Source: an uncultured Hyphomicrobiales bacterium (GTDB taxonomy: Bacteria > Pseudomonadota > Alphaproteobacteria > Rhizobiales > Beijerinckiaceae). Taken from it: DNA of 43,831 bases. The translations under genes were made by a program, and so were the position numbers. Shown here piece after piece: positions 36,645 to 43,831 of this stretch. The notes below the pieces were generated by a model. The model was not told the origin of the DNA and did no database searches. It saw only the letters and a program-made list of their open reading frames with translations. The stretch lies in contig CAIJVU010000057.1 in assembly GCA_903824185.1 (NCBI GenBank), positions 1 through 43,831 on the forward strand, read 5' to 3'. Every line of letters begins with the position of its first letter. Position 1 is the stretch's first letter.

Positions 36645-36678
36645 GCGAAAACGTGGCCCTAAAAGGGCTTGTTTTCGC
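36645..36678 (+). terminator. Terminator-like palindrome after the ccoA-like gene
   Basis: An outer stem GCGAAAAC / GTTTTCGC (8 bp) encloses an inner stem GCCCT / AGGGC with an AAA loop. The inner stem is followed by TTGTTTT, resembling an intrinsic terminator. It lies 61 bases after the ccoA-like stop and about 100 before the next gene. Confidence 0.55.
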
Positions 36679-36776
36679 AGTACTTTTGTTGAATGCTAGG
36701 GACCAAATTATTTTTAATCATCGCTGCTTTGTCTTGAGGATATCCGGACTGGGTCGGTGTGAAAGGGGTGGGAAAT

Positions 36777-38222
36777 ATGGGTCGTTCATGGCGATTTTGG
36801 CTTCCGTTTGTGATCGGTCTGGGCGTTTATTATGTGCCGACCCCCTCTGGCCTTGCCGATCATCAATGGCATTATTTTGCGGTCTTTCTGGGGGTTATTG
36901 TCGGCCTGATTTTCGAGTCGATGCCGGTTGCGGCGGTCGGTTTGATCGGGTTGACGATCGCAGCCATTGCCGGTTTCGTTGAAAAAGATCCCAACAAGGC
37001 CTTGCGTTGGGCGCTGTCGGGTTTTTCTGAAAGTACCGTCTGGCTGATTGTCGGGGCTTTTATTTTTTCCATCGGTTATCGCAAAAGCGGCTTGGGTCGG
37101 CGGATCGCGCTTGTGCTGGTCAAGCTGCTCGGGCGCAGCACCATCGGGCTTGGCTATGCGGTGACCTTGGCCGATGCATTTATCGCACCGGCCACCCCGT
37201 CCAATACGGCGCGCAGTGGCGGCACCATTTTTCCCATCGTCAGCAATATCCCGCATATTTATGGGTCTGAGCCGGGGCCGACGGCCAAGAAAATCGGTAC
37301 CTATGTCATGTGGTGTGCCTTTGCAGCCACCGCAGTCACAAGCTCTTTGTTCCTGACGGCCTTGGCCCCCAATGTGGCCGCATTGGCGATTGCCAAAAAG
37401 ACCATCGGTCTGGAGGTGAATTGGTCGCAATGGCTGACCGGTTTCGCGCCTTTGGGTCTTTTATTGCTGATCATCGTGCCGCTTCTGGCCTATGTGATGT
37501 GCAGGCCGGAGATCAAAGAAAGTCCCGAAATTCCAGTCTGGGCGTCGTCTGAACTCGACCGGATGGGGCCGCTGTCGCGCAATGAGCTCATCATGTCCGG
37601 TCTCATTTTGCTGGCGATGTTTTTATGGGTTACGGGGTCCAACCCCAATATTTCGCTGCCCGTGCTGGGGGCCAATTACATCAATCCGACCATGGTGGTG
37701 TTTGTGGTCATTTCCTTGATGCTGCTGACGCATGTCATTGAATTTGACGATATCGTTGCCGAAAAAAGCGCATGGGAAGTGTTTTTCTATTTCACCTCTT
37801 TGCTGACGCTGGCCTCTGGGCTCAATGAAATCGGCTTTATCAAATGGTTTGCTACCGATGTCGCCAAGCATTTGGGCGGCTATTCCGGAACGGCATCCAC
37901 GATCATGCTTCTCACCCTGTTTTTCTGGATCCATTATGGCTTTTCCAGCATCACCTCGCATACGGCCGCCGTGTTGCCGGTGGTGCTGGCTGTCGGCAAA
38001 GGCATTGAGGGCGTGGATATGGAGGTGCTGACGCGCCTGTGCCTTTACTCCCTTGGCTTGATGGGGGTAATTTCACCCTTCGCCACCGGTCCCGCGCCGA
38101 TGTATTATGGCAGTGGCTATATCGGCCGCACCGATTTCTGGAAATTCGGTCTCGTCTTCGGTCTGGTCTTTTATGCGGGCTTGATCGGCATCGTTTATCC
38201 GTGGCTGCTGTTCAAGTTCTGA
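36777..38222 (+). CDS. DASS-family anion:sodium symporter (CitT/TtdT/SodiT-like)
   Basis: A 481-aa inner-membrane carrier of the divalent anion:sodium symporter family, which moves dicarboxylates such as 2-oxoglutarate, malate, tartrate or citrate. The first SNT motif is clear in APATPSNTARSGGTIFPI (about residues 140-157). The second, near residue 398 in HYGFSSITSHTAAVLPV, reads SHT. Length is near that of E. coli CitT (487). The ATG at 36777 has AGGGG/GGGA upstream; a GTG six codons earlier is unlikely. It lies divergent-free, about 25 bases before the end of the convergent SMP-30-like gene. The substrate is unknown. Confidence 0.88.
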   Translation: MGRSWRFWLPFVIGLGVYYVPTPSGLADHQWHYFAVFLGVIVGLIFESMPVAAVGLIGLTIAAIAGFVEKDPNKALRWALSGFSESTVWLIVGAFIFSIGYRKSGLGRRIALVLVKLLGRSTIGLGYAVTLADAFIAPATPSNTARSGGTIFPIVSNIPHIYGSEPGPTAKKIGTYVMWCAFAATAVTSSLFLTALAPNVAALAIAKKTIGLEVNWSQWLTGFAPLGLLLLIIVPLLAYVMCRPEIKESPEIPVWASSELDRMGPLSRNELIMSGLILLAMFLWVTGSNPNISLPVLGANYINPTMVVFVVISLMLLTHVIEFDDIVAEKSAWEVFFYFTSLLTLASGLNEIGFIKWFATDVAKHLGGYSGTASTIMLLTLFFWIHYGFSSITSHTAAVLPVVLAVGKGIEGVDMEVLTRLCLYSLGLMGVISPFATGPAPMYYGSGYIGRTDFWKFGLVFGLVFYAGLIGIVYPWLLFKF

Positions 38223-38237
38223 GGCGGGTTTTGGTCG

Positions 38238-38259
38238 GGCGGATGGCTCATCCGCCTTT
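38238..38259 (+). terminator. Short hairpin between the transporter and SMP-30-like genes
   Basis: Perfect 8-bp stem GGCGGATG / CATCCGCC with a three-base loop and TTT after it, overlapping the stop codon of the convergent gene. It may end the transporter transcript. Confidence 0.5.
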
Positions 38260-39195
38260 GACGCCTTGAGTGTTGACATAAAGCGCGTACAGCGCGTGGC
38301 CGCAGGCCATGAACAAGCGGTTGCGATGCGGGCCGCCAAAGCACACATTGGCGCAGCGTTCGGGCAATTCGATCCGTCCGATGGTCTCGCCCGCGGGGTT
38401 GAAAATCATCACGCCGTCCAGCTCTGCGCTGCCCATGCCCCAACCGGCCCAGAGATTGCCGTCGATATCGCAGCGCATGCCATCGGGCGTGCCCTTGGGG
38501 CCGGCATCCACAAAGACGCGGTCTTTGCCCAATGTGTCACCACCCACAACGTCAAAAACCCGAATGAGCCGATGCGGCTGGGCGCGCGACTCGACAACAT
38601 ATAAAAGGCTTTCATCGGGGGAGAAGCACAAGCCATTGGGGCCATTGATGCCCTCGGCCACCACCGTCAGCGCGCCGGTCTGGCCGTCGATCCGATAGAC
38701 ATTGGCGGGAATTTCTTGCTCGGCAATCACGCCTTCATAATTGGATTGGATGCCAAAGGGCGGATCGGTGAACCAGATGCTGTCATCGGATTTCACCACG
38801 ACATCATTGGGGGAATTGAGACGCTTGCCTTGATAGCGATCCGCCAGCACGGTGATCGAGCCGTCATATTCGGTGCGGGTGACTTGCCGTCCGACATGTT
38901 CGCAGGTCACCAGCCGTCCTTGCCGGTCGCGGGTATTGCCATTGGCCATGCGCGAACTGTTGCGAAAGACACTGGTTTCGCCGGAGCATTCATCCCAGCG
39001 CAAAATCCGGTCATTGGGTATATCGCTCCACAAGAGATAGCGCCCATCCGCAAACCAAACCGGCCCTTCCCCCCAGCGCGTGCCGGCATAAAGCTGTTCC
39101 ACGCTGGCCGAGAACGCGCGATATTTCAAAAAGCTGGGGTCAAGCACATGGATCGCGGGATCGGGATAGCGTTCATTGGCAATAAAGGTGGACAT
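38248..39195 (-). CDS. SMP-30/gluconolactonase-like enzyme
   Basis: A 315-aa six-bladed beta-propeller of the SMP-30/gluconolactonase/LRE-like family, which hydrolyses sugar or other lactones with a bound divalent metal. The metal ligands are present: E43 in RWGEGPVWF, N187 in GINGPNGLCFSPDES, and D238 in GTPDGMRCDIDGN; the segment RLNSPNDVVVK holds another conserved Asn. The ATG at 39195 has GGGGAAA before it; the longer frame has no family resemblance. No sugar dehydrogenase or kinase lies near, so the substrate is undefined. It is divergent from the SDR gene, sharing a 279-bp control region. Confidence 0.88.
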   Translation of the reverse strand: MSTFIANERYPDPAIHVLDPSFLKYRAFSASVEQLYAGTRWGEGPVWFADGRYLLWSDIPNDRILRWDECSGETSVFRNSSRMANGNTRDRQGRLVTCEHVGRQVTRTEYDGSITVLADRYQGKRLNSPNDVVVKSDDSIWFTDPPFGIQSNYEGVIAEQEIPANVYRIDGQTGALTVVAEGINGPNGLCFSPDESLLYVVESRAQPHRLIRVFDVVGGDTLGKDRVFVDAGPKGTPDGMRCDIDGNLWAGWGMGSAELDGVMIFNPAGETIGRIELPERCANVCFGGPHRNRLFMACGHALYALYVNTQGVKGG

Positions 39196-39474
39196 CGGCG
39201 TTTCCCCAGAAGTTGTTTTTATAAATCCAGTGATTTTATGATGACTGATTTTTATGCGGACATTGTGCGCTGCGGTGCGTGCAGGATGCAAGGGGGGCCT
39301 CTGCATAATAGACAGGCATCTTGGCACGCGGCATTTGTTTTTCTTTGATTTTTTATCGCAGCGCAGCGTTTGGCAGCTATGCAGGGATCAAAGGGGGCTT
39401 GGTCTTTGCTTAAAATCTGCCATAAAGGACGCAACAAGAATTTTTGACATAAAAATATCAGGGAGACGGATTAG
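39196..39474. promoter_or_regulatory. Divergent control region between the SMP-30-like and SDR genes
   Basis: A 279-bp spacer between divergent genes. It is A/T-rich near both ends. Near the SDR start it has the near-perfect inverted repeat TGACAT-AAAA-ATATCA (39445-39460, five of six bases paired), directly before the Shine-Dalgarno GGGAGA. This would be a good place for an operator. No regulator gene lies nearby. Confidence 0.4.
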
Positions 39475-40236
39475 ATGTCAGGGACACAGAAAATTGCTTT
39501 GGTGACGGGCGCTGGTTCGGGTGTCGGGCGTGCCAGTGCCTTGGCGCTGGCGCATGAGGGGTATCAGGTCGTGATCACCGGTCGCCGCAAGGATGCGCTT
39601 GAAGGCACCGTGGACCTTGCCAAGGGCATGACAGGTGCCTGCCATGCGATGCCGTGCGATGTCAGCGATGCCGAACAGGTGGCCCATTTATTCGCCGCCG
39701 TGAAAGAAAAATTCGGGCGGCTCGATGTGTTGTTCAACAATGCCGGTGTCGGCACACCGCGCACCACGATGCTGGAAGATCTCGATGTCAAAGACTGGCA
39801 GCGGGTGGTCAATACCAATCTCTCGGCGGCCTTTTATTGCACCCAGCAAGCCTTCCACATGATGAAAAACCAGACGCCCCGCGGCGGTCGCATCATCAAT
39901 AATGGCTCGGTGTCCTCGCAATCGCCACGGCCCAATTCCGCCGCCTATACCGCCACCAAACATGCCATTACGGGCCTCACCAAATCCACCTCGCTGGATG
40001 GCCGTAAATATGACATTGCCTGCGGTCAGCTTGATATCGGCAATGCGGCGTCAGACCTCACTGCCTCCATGCAGACCGGCGTGCCGCAAGCCAATGGGAC
40101 GCTCGCGCCCGAACCCGTGATGGATGTCACACATGTCGCCAAGGCAGTGGTCTATATGGCCAGCCTGCCACTTGAGGCCAATGTGCAGACCATCACGGTC
40201 ATGGCAACCAAAATGCCGCTGGTGGGTCGCGGTTAA
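39475..40236 (+). CDS. SDR-family oxidoreductase
   Basis: A 253-aa short-chain dehydrogenase/reductase. It has the Rossmann motif TGAGSGVG (11-18), the NNAG tetrad (88-91), and the catalytic S145 and Y158-x3-K162 (YTATKHA). R37 and R38 after the second strand (TGRRKDA) suggest NADP(H). The C-terminus ([16 protein letters not shown]) is typical of classical SDRs that oxidise small alcohols. GGGAGA precedes the ATG. A 98-bp gap with a strong hairpin separates it from the aminotransferase gene, so the two may share a transcript. The substrate is unknown. Confidence 0.9.
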   Translation: MSGTQKIALVTGAGSGVGRASALALAHEGYQVVITGRRKDALEGTVDLAKGMTGACHAMPCDVSDAEQVAHLFAAVKEKFGRLDVLFNNAGVGTPRTTMLEDLDVKDWQRVVNTNLSAAFYCTQQAFHMMKNQTPRGGRIINNGSVSSQSPRPNSAAYTATKHAITGLTKSTSLDGRKYDIACGQLDIGNAASDLTASMQTGVPQANGTLAPEPVMDVTHVAKAVVYMASLPLEANVQTITVMATKMPLVGRG

Positions 40237-40250
40237 GACGCAAATCCCTG

Positions 40251-40290
40251 TCCCTGCTTTGATCCCCCGCAAGGGGTGATCTGTCAGGGA
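40251..40290 (+). other. Strong hairpin between the SDR and aminotransferase genes
   Basis: Outer stem TCCCTG / CAGGGA, inner stem GATCCCCC / GGGG(T)GATC with a GCAA tetraloop. There is no T-run. It is likely an mRNA-stabilising or processing structure in the spacer, or a weak terminator. A second copy of TCCCTG lies directly upstream (40245). Confidence 0.5.
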
Positions 40291-40334
40291 TGGACTGGCC
40301 CTCTCTCAGATAACGATAATCCGAAGGTGATGTG

Positions 40335-41522
40335 ATGCAAGTTGTAAAGCCCCGCGGGCGTTTGTTCTTCGCCAATCCAGGCCCGACCAATATTCCAGAC
40401 AGCGTGTTGAAGGCGATGTCCCATCACACGGTGGATTTCAACGACCCCGATTTTTTGACCGTTTATCATCGCTGCTTTGAGGGCGTGAAAACCATTCTCG
40501 GCACCAAGGGCCATTTGTTCTTTTATGCGGGCTCGGGACACGCGGCTTGGGAAGCAAGCCTCGTCAATCTCTTTTCGGCGGGCGACCGGATTTTGATTGT
40601 GGAAACCGGCCATTTTTCCGAAAGCTGGGGGCGCATGGCCACAGCGCATGGGCTTGAAGTGCAAACCCTGCCTGCCGAATGGAACAAGGGGCCCGATGCC
40701 GCAGCCTTGGAAGCGGCCTTGAAAGCCGACAAAGACCACGCGATCAAAGCGGTTTGTGTGGTGCATAATGAAACCTCCACCGGCATGACGGTGTCTTTGA
40801 AAGACATGCGCAAAGCGATTGACGGCGCCAAGCATCCGGCTTTGTTCATGGTGGATACGATTTCCTCGCTCGGCTCGCTTGATTTCCGCATGGATGAATG
40901 GGGCATTGATTGCGCGGTGGGCGGTGGCCAAAAAGGCTTGATGCTGCCAACCGGTCTGTCCTTTACCGGCCTGTCCGACAAGGCCATGGCCGTGCATCAA
41001 ACATCGACCTTGCCCAAACACTATTTCAACTGGACCACCATGTTGGCGCGGCCGCATAAAAGCTTTTTGGGCACAGTGCCGGTGCATTTTTTCTTCGGCT
41101 TGCAAGAATCCTTGCGGTTGATGCTGGAGGAAGAGGGGCTCGCGCATCTCTTTGCCCGTCACAGCCGTTTGGCGCGCGCCACACGCGCCGCTGTCAAACA
41201 ATGGTCGGGCAATCAGGGACCGACTTTGTTCAGCGCGGATCCGTCACGTTATTCCGACAGTGTCACGGCGGTCAGGATGCCGGAGGGCTTCAGCAGTGAT
41301 GGCCTGCGCAAAACAGCGCATGAGCGTTTCAACGTGTCACTCGGTGGCGGATTGAGCCGCTTGGCCGGACAGGTGTTTCGCATCGGCCATATGGGGGATC
41401 TCAACGAGCCCATGATTTTGGGCACATTGGGTGTTGTCGAAATGGCTCTGAAAATCAACGGCATCCCGCATGCATCGGGGGGCGTTGAAGCGGCTTTGCA
41501 GGTTCTGGCTGAAGAGACCTGA
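40335..41522 (+). CDS. Serine-glyoxylate-type aminotransferase (class V, PLP-dependent)
   Basis: A 395-aa class V aminotransferase of the alanine/serine/aspartate-glyoxylate group. N-terminal FFANPGPTNIPDSVLKAM, the PLP-contacting FFYAGSGHAAWEAS (62-75), D174 in MVDTISSLGS and the Schiff-base K200 in VGGGQKGLMLPTG are all present. The family includes serine-glyoxylate aminotransferase of the serine cycle and BhcA, the aspartate-glyoxylate aminotransferase of the beta-hydroxyaspartate cycle; the amino donor cannot be told from this sequence. The ATG at 40335 has GAAGG upstream. Next to it lie an SDR and an amino acid importer, so catabolism of an amino acid or hydroxy acid is plausible. Confidence 0.88.
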   Translation: MQVVKPRGRLFFANPGPTNIPDSVLKAMSHHTVDFNDPDFLTVYHRCFEGVKTILGTKGHLFFYAGSGHAAWEASLVNLFSAGDRILIVETGHFSESWGRMATAHGLEVQTLPAEWNKGPDAAALEAALKADKDHAIKAVCVVHNETSTGMTVSLKDMRKAIDGAKHPALFMVDTISSLGSLDFRMDEWGIDCAVGGGQKGLMLPTGLSFTGLSDKAMAVHQTSTLPKHYFNWTTMLARPHKSFLGTVPVHFFFGLQESLRLMLEEEGLAHLFARHSRLARATRAAVKQWSGNQGPTLFSADPSRYSDSVTAVRMPEGFSSDGLRKTAHERFNVSLGGGLSRLAGQVFRIGHMGDLNEPMILGTLGVVEMALKINGIPHASGGVEAALQVLAEET

Positions 41523-41595
41523 TGCTTGTCAAAGCCTTGAGTGACGGCTTAGATTACGTTGTGTTATGTTTTAAAAAATACAGAGGGGGAGACTG

Positions 41596-42351
41596 ATGAG
41601 CCTGAAACGCATATGCCAAACGGCTTTACTGGCTTTAACACTTGTGACACCGGCTTTGACCGGACAGGCTTCGGCCCAGCAAACATTGAAGGTTGGTTCG
41701 ACACCAACCGGCATTCCCTTTACTTTTTTGGATACCAAAACCAATAGCATTCAGGGCATCATGGTGGATATCGTCACCGAGGCCGGCAAGCGCGCAGGCT
41801 TTCAGGTGCAGGTCGAACCCATGCAGTTCTCGACGCTGATTGCGGCTTTGACCAGCAATAAAATCGATCTCATTTCGGCGGCCATGTATATCACACCGGC
41901 CCGCAAGGAGCAGATCGATTTTTCCGATCCGATTTATACCTATGGTGAGGGTCTGATCGTCTCCAAAAAAGACACCAAAGACTATACAAGCTTTGACGAT
42001 ATGAAAGGCTACACGGTCGGCGCACAGGTCGGCACGGCCTATGTCGAGCCTTTGAAGAAAGTCTTCGGTGATGTCAAAATCTATGACACCATCCCCGATA
42101 TTTTGCGCGATGTGAATGCCGGTCGTTTGCAAGCCGGTTTTGCTGACTATCCGATCGCGGCCTATAATGTGCAGCAGGGCAATTTCCCCGATGCACGCGT
42201 GGTCAAAAGCTATAAGGCCACCATGGCCGGTTCCATCGGCATCGGCGTGCGCAAAGGCGAGGCCGATCTCTTGAAAAAGATCAACACCGCTTTGGCCTCG
42301 ATGGAAGCCGACGGCACCATCAAAACCATTTTGACCAAATGGGGCCTGTGA
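41596..42351 (+). CDS. Polar amino acid ABC transporter, substrate-binding protein
   Basis: A 251-aa periplasmic binding protein of family 3 (lysine/arginine/ornithine, glutamine, histidine type). It has a Sec signal (ALLALTLVTPALTGQASA, cleavage near residue 27), and LKVGSTPTGIPFTFLDTKT, GIMVDIVTEAGKRAGFQ and ISAAMYITPARKEQIDFSDP that define the family. GAGGGGGAG precedes the ATG. A strong terminator follows 14 bases after the stop, before the permease and ATPase genes. The amino acid bound is unknown. Confidence 0.92.
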   Translation: MSLKRICQTALLALTLVTPALTGQASAQQTLKVGSTPTGIPFTFLDTKTNSIQGIMVDIVTEAGKRAGFQVQVEPMQFSTLIAALTSNKIDLISAAMYITPARKEQIDFSDPIYTYGEGLIVSKKDTKDYTSFDDMKGYTVGAQVGTAYVEPLKKVFGDVKIYDTIPDILRDVNAGRLQAGFADYPIAAYNVQQGNFPDARVVKSYKATMAGSIGIGVRKGEADLLKKINTALASMEADGTIKTILTKWGL

Positions 42352-42365
42352 TCTTCAACGCAATC

Positions 42366-42391
42366 AAAGGCGGGGATAGCCCCGCCTTTTT
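42366..42391 (+). terminator. Terminator between binding-protein and permease genes of the amino acid importer
   Basis: Perfect 10-bp stem AAAGGCGGGG / CCCCGCCTTT with an ATAG loop and five T in a row at the 3' side. It is 14 bases after the binding-protein stop and 42 bases before the permease start. Confidence 0.9.
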
Positions 42392-42433
42392 CAAAGACCG
42401 TGTTTTTGGTTTGACGGGGATCTGTATCCGCCC

Positions 42434-43096
42434 ATGCATAAATTTTTAATCGATGCGCAGGAGTTTCTGCCCATTCTGATGCAGGGCGTCTGGCTCACCA
42501 TCGTTCTGACCATTGGCTCCTTGTTTCTGTCTACTGTGTTGGGGCTGGTCTGGGCTTTGATGCGGGTGTCTGGCATTGGTGTGCTGGACAAAGGGGCCAC
42601 CCTGTTTGTGAATTTCATTCGCGGCATTCCCATCATCGTCCAGCTTTTTTATATTTATTTCGTGTTGCCTGATATGGGCATCACGCTTTCGGCCATGCAG
42701 GCGGCAATCATTGGTCTTGGCATTGCCTATTCCGCCTATCATTCGGAAAATTTCCGCGCCGGTATCGAGGCCATTGATCATGGCCAGATCGAGGCCGCCC
42801 AATCCATCGGCATGGGTTGGTGGATGATCATGCGGCGGGTGATTTTGCCGCAAGCCATCCGCATCATTTTGCCGCCCTATGGCAATATCATGATCATGAT
42901 GCTGAAAGATTCCTCGCAAGCCTCCACCATCACGGTGGCCGAGCTTGCCATGCAGGGCAAATTAATCGCCTCCTCGACCTTTAAAAACACCTCTGTCTTT
43001 ACCATGGTGGCCATCATGTATCTGTGCATGAGCCTGCCTTTGATGGCTTTGGTCCGCTGGATGGAAAAGCGCTTTTCCGCAGGGAACAAGCCATGA
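42434..43096 (+). CDS. Polar amino acid ABC transporter, permease
   Basis: A 220-aa inner-membrane permease of the HisMQ type, with about five membrane segments (first [20 protein letters not shown]) and the EAA loop [20 protein letters not shown]. The conserved family segment [20 protein letters not shown] is present. Only one permease gene is seen, so the membrane part may be a homodimer. The Shine-Dalgarno is weak. Its stop overlaps the ATPase start by four bases (ATGA). Confidence 0.93.
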   Translation: MHKFLIDAQEFLPILMQGVWLTIVLTIGSLFLSTVLGLVWALMRVSGIGVLDKGATLFVNFIRGIPIIVQLFYIYFVLPDMGITLSAMQAAIIGLGIAYSAYHSENFRAGIEAIDHGQIEAAQSIGMGWWMIMRRVILPQAIRIILPPYGNIMIMMLKDSSQASTITVAELAMQGKLIASSTFKNTSVFTMVAIMYLCMSLPLMALVRWMEKRFSAGNKP

Positions 43097-43824
43097 TTGT
43101 TTTGCGCGATGTCCATAAAAGTTTCGGTACCAATCATGTGCTGCGCGGCTTTTCGCTACATGTGAAAAAAGGCGAGATTGTCTGCATCATCGGCCCGTCG
43201 GGATCCGGCAAATCCACCGTGCTACGCTGCATCAACGGCCTTGAGACCTATGACGGCGGCGACATCCATGTCGAGGGCATGCGCGTTGATGCCAAATCCG
43301 ATTTGATCCAGTCCATCCGCCGCCGCGTCTCGATGGTCTTTCAACGCTTTAATTTGTTCCCCCATCGCACCGTTTTGGAAAATGTGACGGAGGGGCCGAT
43401 TTACGTCAATCAGATGCCGGTGGCAAAAGCGCAAATGCAAGGGCGGGCTTTGCTGGCGCAAGTCGGCTTGTCGGATAAAGAAGAGGCCTTTCCAAAACAA
43501 TTATCGGGCGGCCAGCAGCAACGCGTGGCGATTGCGCGTGCTTTGGCCATGGCTCCGGAGGCGATCTTGTTTGATGAACCCACCTCGGCGCTTGATCCGG
43601 AACTGGTGGGCGAAGTCTTGGCCGTGATGCGCGATCTCGCCCGCCAAGGCATGACGATGATTGTGGTCACGCATGAAATCGCCTTCGCGCGCGAGGTGGC
43701 GGATCGTGTGATCTTTATGGATCAGGGCGTCATTGTGGAGGAGGGGGACGCACAAAGCGTGTTGTCTCGCCCGCAACACGCCCGCACACAGGATTTCTTG
43801 CGCCGTGTCACCCATCCGCTGTGA
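43093..43824 (+). CDS. Polar amino acid ABC transporter, ATP-binding protein
   Basis: A 243-aa ABC ATPase of the GlnQ/HisP group. It has Walker A GPSGSGKS (34-41), Q84 of the Q-loop, the signature LSGGQ (137-141), Walker B AILFDE (157-162), and the switch H194 in VVTHE. ATG 43093 overlaps the permease stop; the frame is open upstream within the permease gene but that part is a shadow. It completes the importer. The gene ends seven bases before the end of the window. Confidence 0.95.
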   Translation: MIVLRDVHKSFGTNHVLRGFSLHVKKGEIVCIIGPSGSGKSTVLRCINGLETYDGGDIHVEGMRVDAKSDLIQSIRRRVSMVFQRFNLFPHRTVLENVTEGPIYVNQMPVAKAQMQGRALLAQVGLSDKEEAFPKQLSGGQQQRVAIARALAMAPEAILFDEPTSALDPELVGEVLAVMRDLARQGMTMIVVTHEIAFAREVADRVIFMDQGVIVEEGDAQSVLSRPQHARTQDFLRRVTHPL

Positions 43825-43831
43825 GGGGGCA

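Noticed and set aside
40335-41522. BhcA of the beta-hydroxyaspartate cycle
   Set aside because: The family fits, but bhcB, bhcC and bhcD are not in the window, so the narrower name is not supported.

Overview
The window looks like chromosomal DNA of an alphaproteobacterium. The support is gene order and family type: carB, greA, an ELM1-like gene, trxB and a LsrB-type lysR in a row; carA divergent from a yqeY-dnaG-rpoD block; and a complete ccoNOQP-ccoGHIS cluster with an FnrL/FnrN-type regulator. I cannot place it below class from this sequence alone. No tRNA, rRNA, CRISPR array, transposase or phage gene was seen, so this is mostly core chromosome with a metabolic and transport section to the right.

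Layout. 0.1-1.3 kb: aspartate aminotransferase, closed by a strong terminator. 1.4-8.3 kb (minus strand): carB, greA, ELM1-like, trxB and lysR; the last two overlap by four bases. 8.7-10.3 kb: three small genes (GtrA-like membrane protein, methyltransferase, secreted cytochrome c) lie between carB and carA. 10.4-11.6 kb: carA (minus). 11.9-16.7 kb: yqeY, dnaG and rpoD (plus), with two DnaA-box-like sites ahead of dnaG. 16.8-20.8 kb: a CMD/AhpD-like protein, UppP, and the three subunits of 5-oxoprolinase (pxpB, pxpC, pxpA). 20.8-25.6 kb (minus): aspartase, then a sugar-type ABC importer (binding protein and two permeases, no ATPase). 25.7-27.2 kb: a small secreted protein of unknown function, and a Crp/Fnr regulator. 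27.4-36.6 kb: high-affinity cbb3 cytochrome oxidase with its assembly genes and a CcoA-like copper importer. 36.8-43.8 kb: DASS-family anion transporter, SMP-30/gluconolactonase-like enzyme, SDR dehydrogenase, serine-glyoxylate-type aminotransferase, and a complete polar amino acid ABC importer.

How the genes fit together. The clearest system is microaerobic respiration. An Fnr-type protein with a CX2CX7C cluster is encoded just upstream of ccoN, and a perfect TTGAT-N4-ATCAA site sits between them. ccoNOQP makes the oxidase. ccoG, ccoH, ccoI and ccoS assemble it. The last gene of that run encodes an MFS protein carrying the MxxxM and HxxxM pair known from CcoA copper importers. Copper import and copper delivery to the oxidase would therefore be made from one transcript. 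CcoI here has lost the CxxC of its N-terminal metal-binding domain. The carA, carB, dnaG, rpoD and greA genes are housekeeping. The 5-oxoprolinase and aspartase genes release glutamate and fumarate/ammonia from amino acid sources. The final 7 kb looks like uptake and oxidation of an organic or amino acid whose identity the sequence does not give.

In both ABC operons a strong hairpin terminator sits directly after the binding-protein gene, which would keep the binding protein in excess of the membrane parts. Two genes too short for a usual ORF cut-off (ccoQ, 51 aa; ccoS, 50 aa) were found by reading the spacers.
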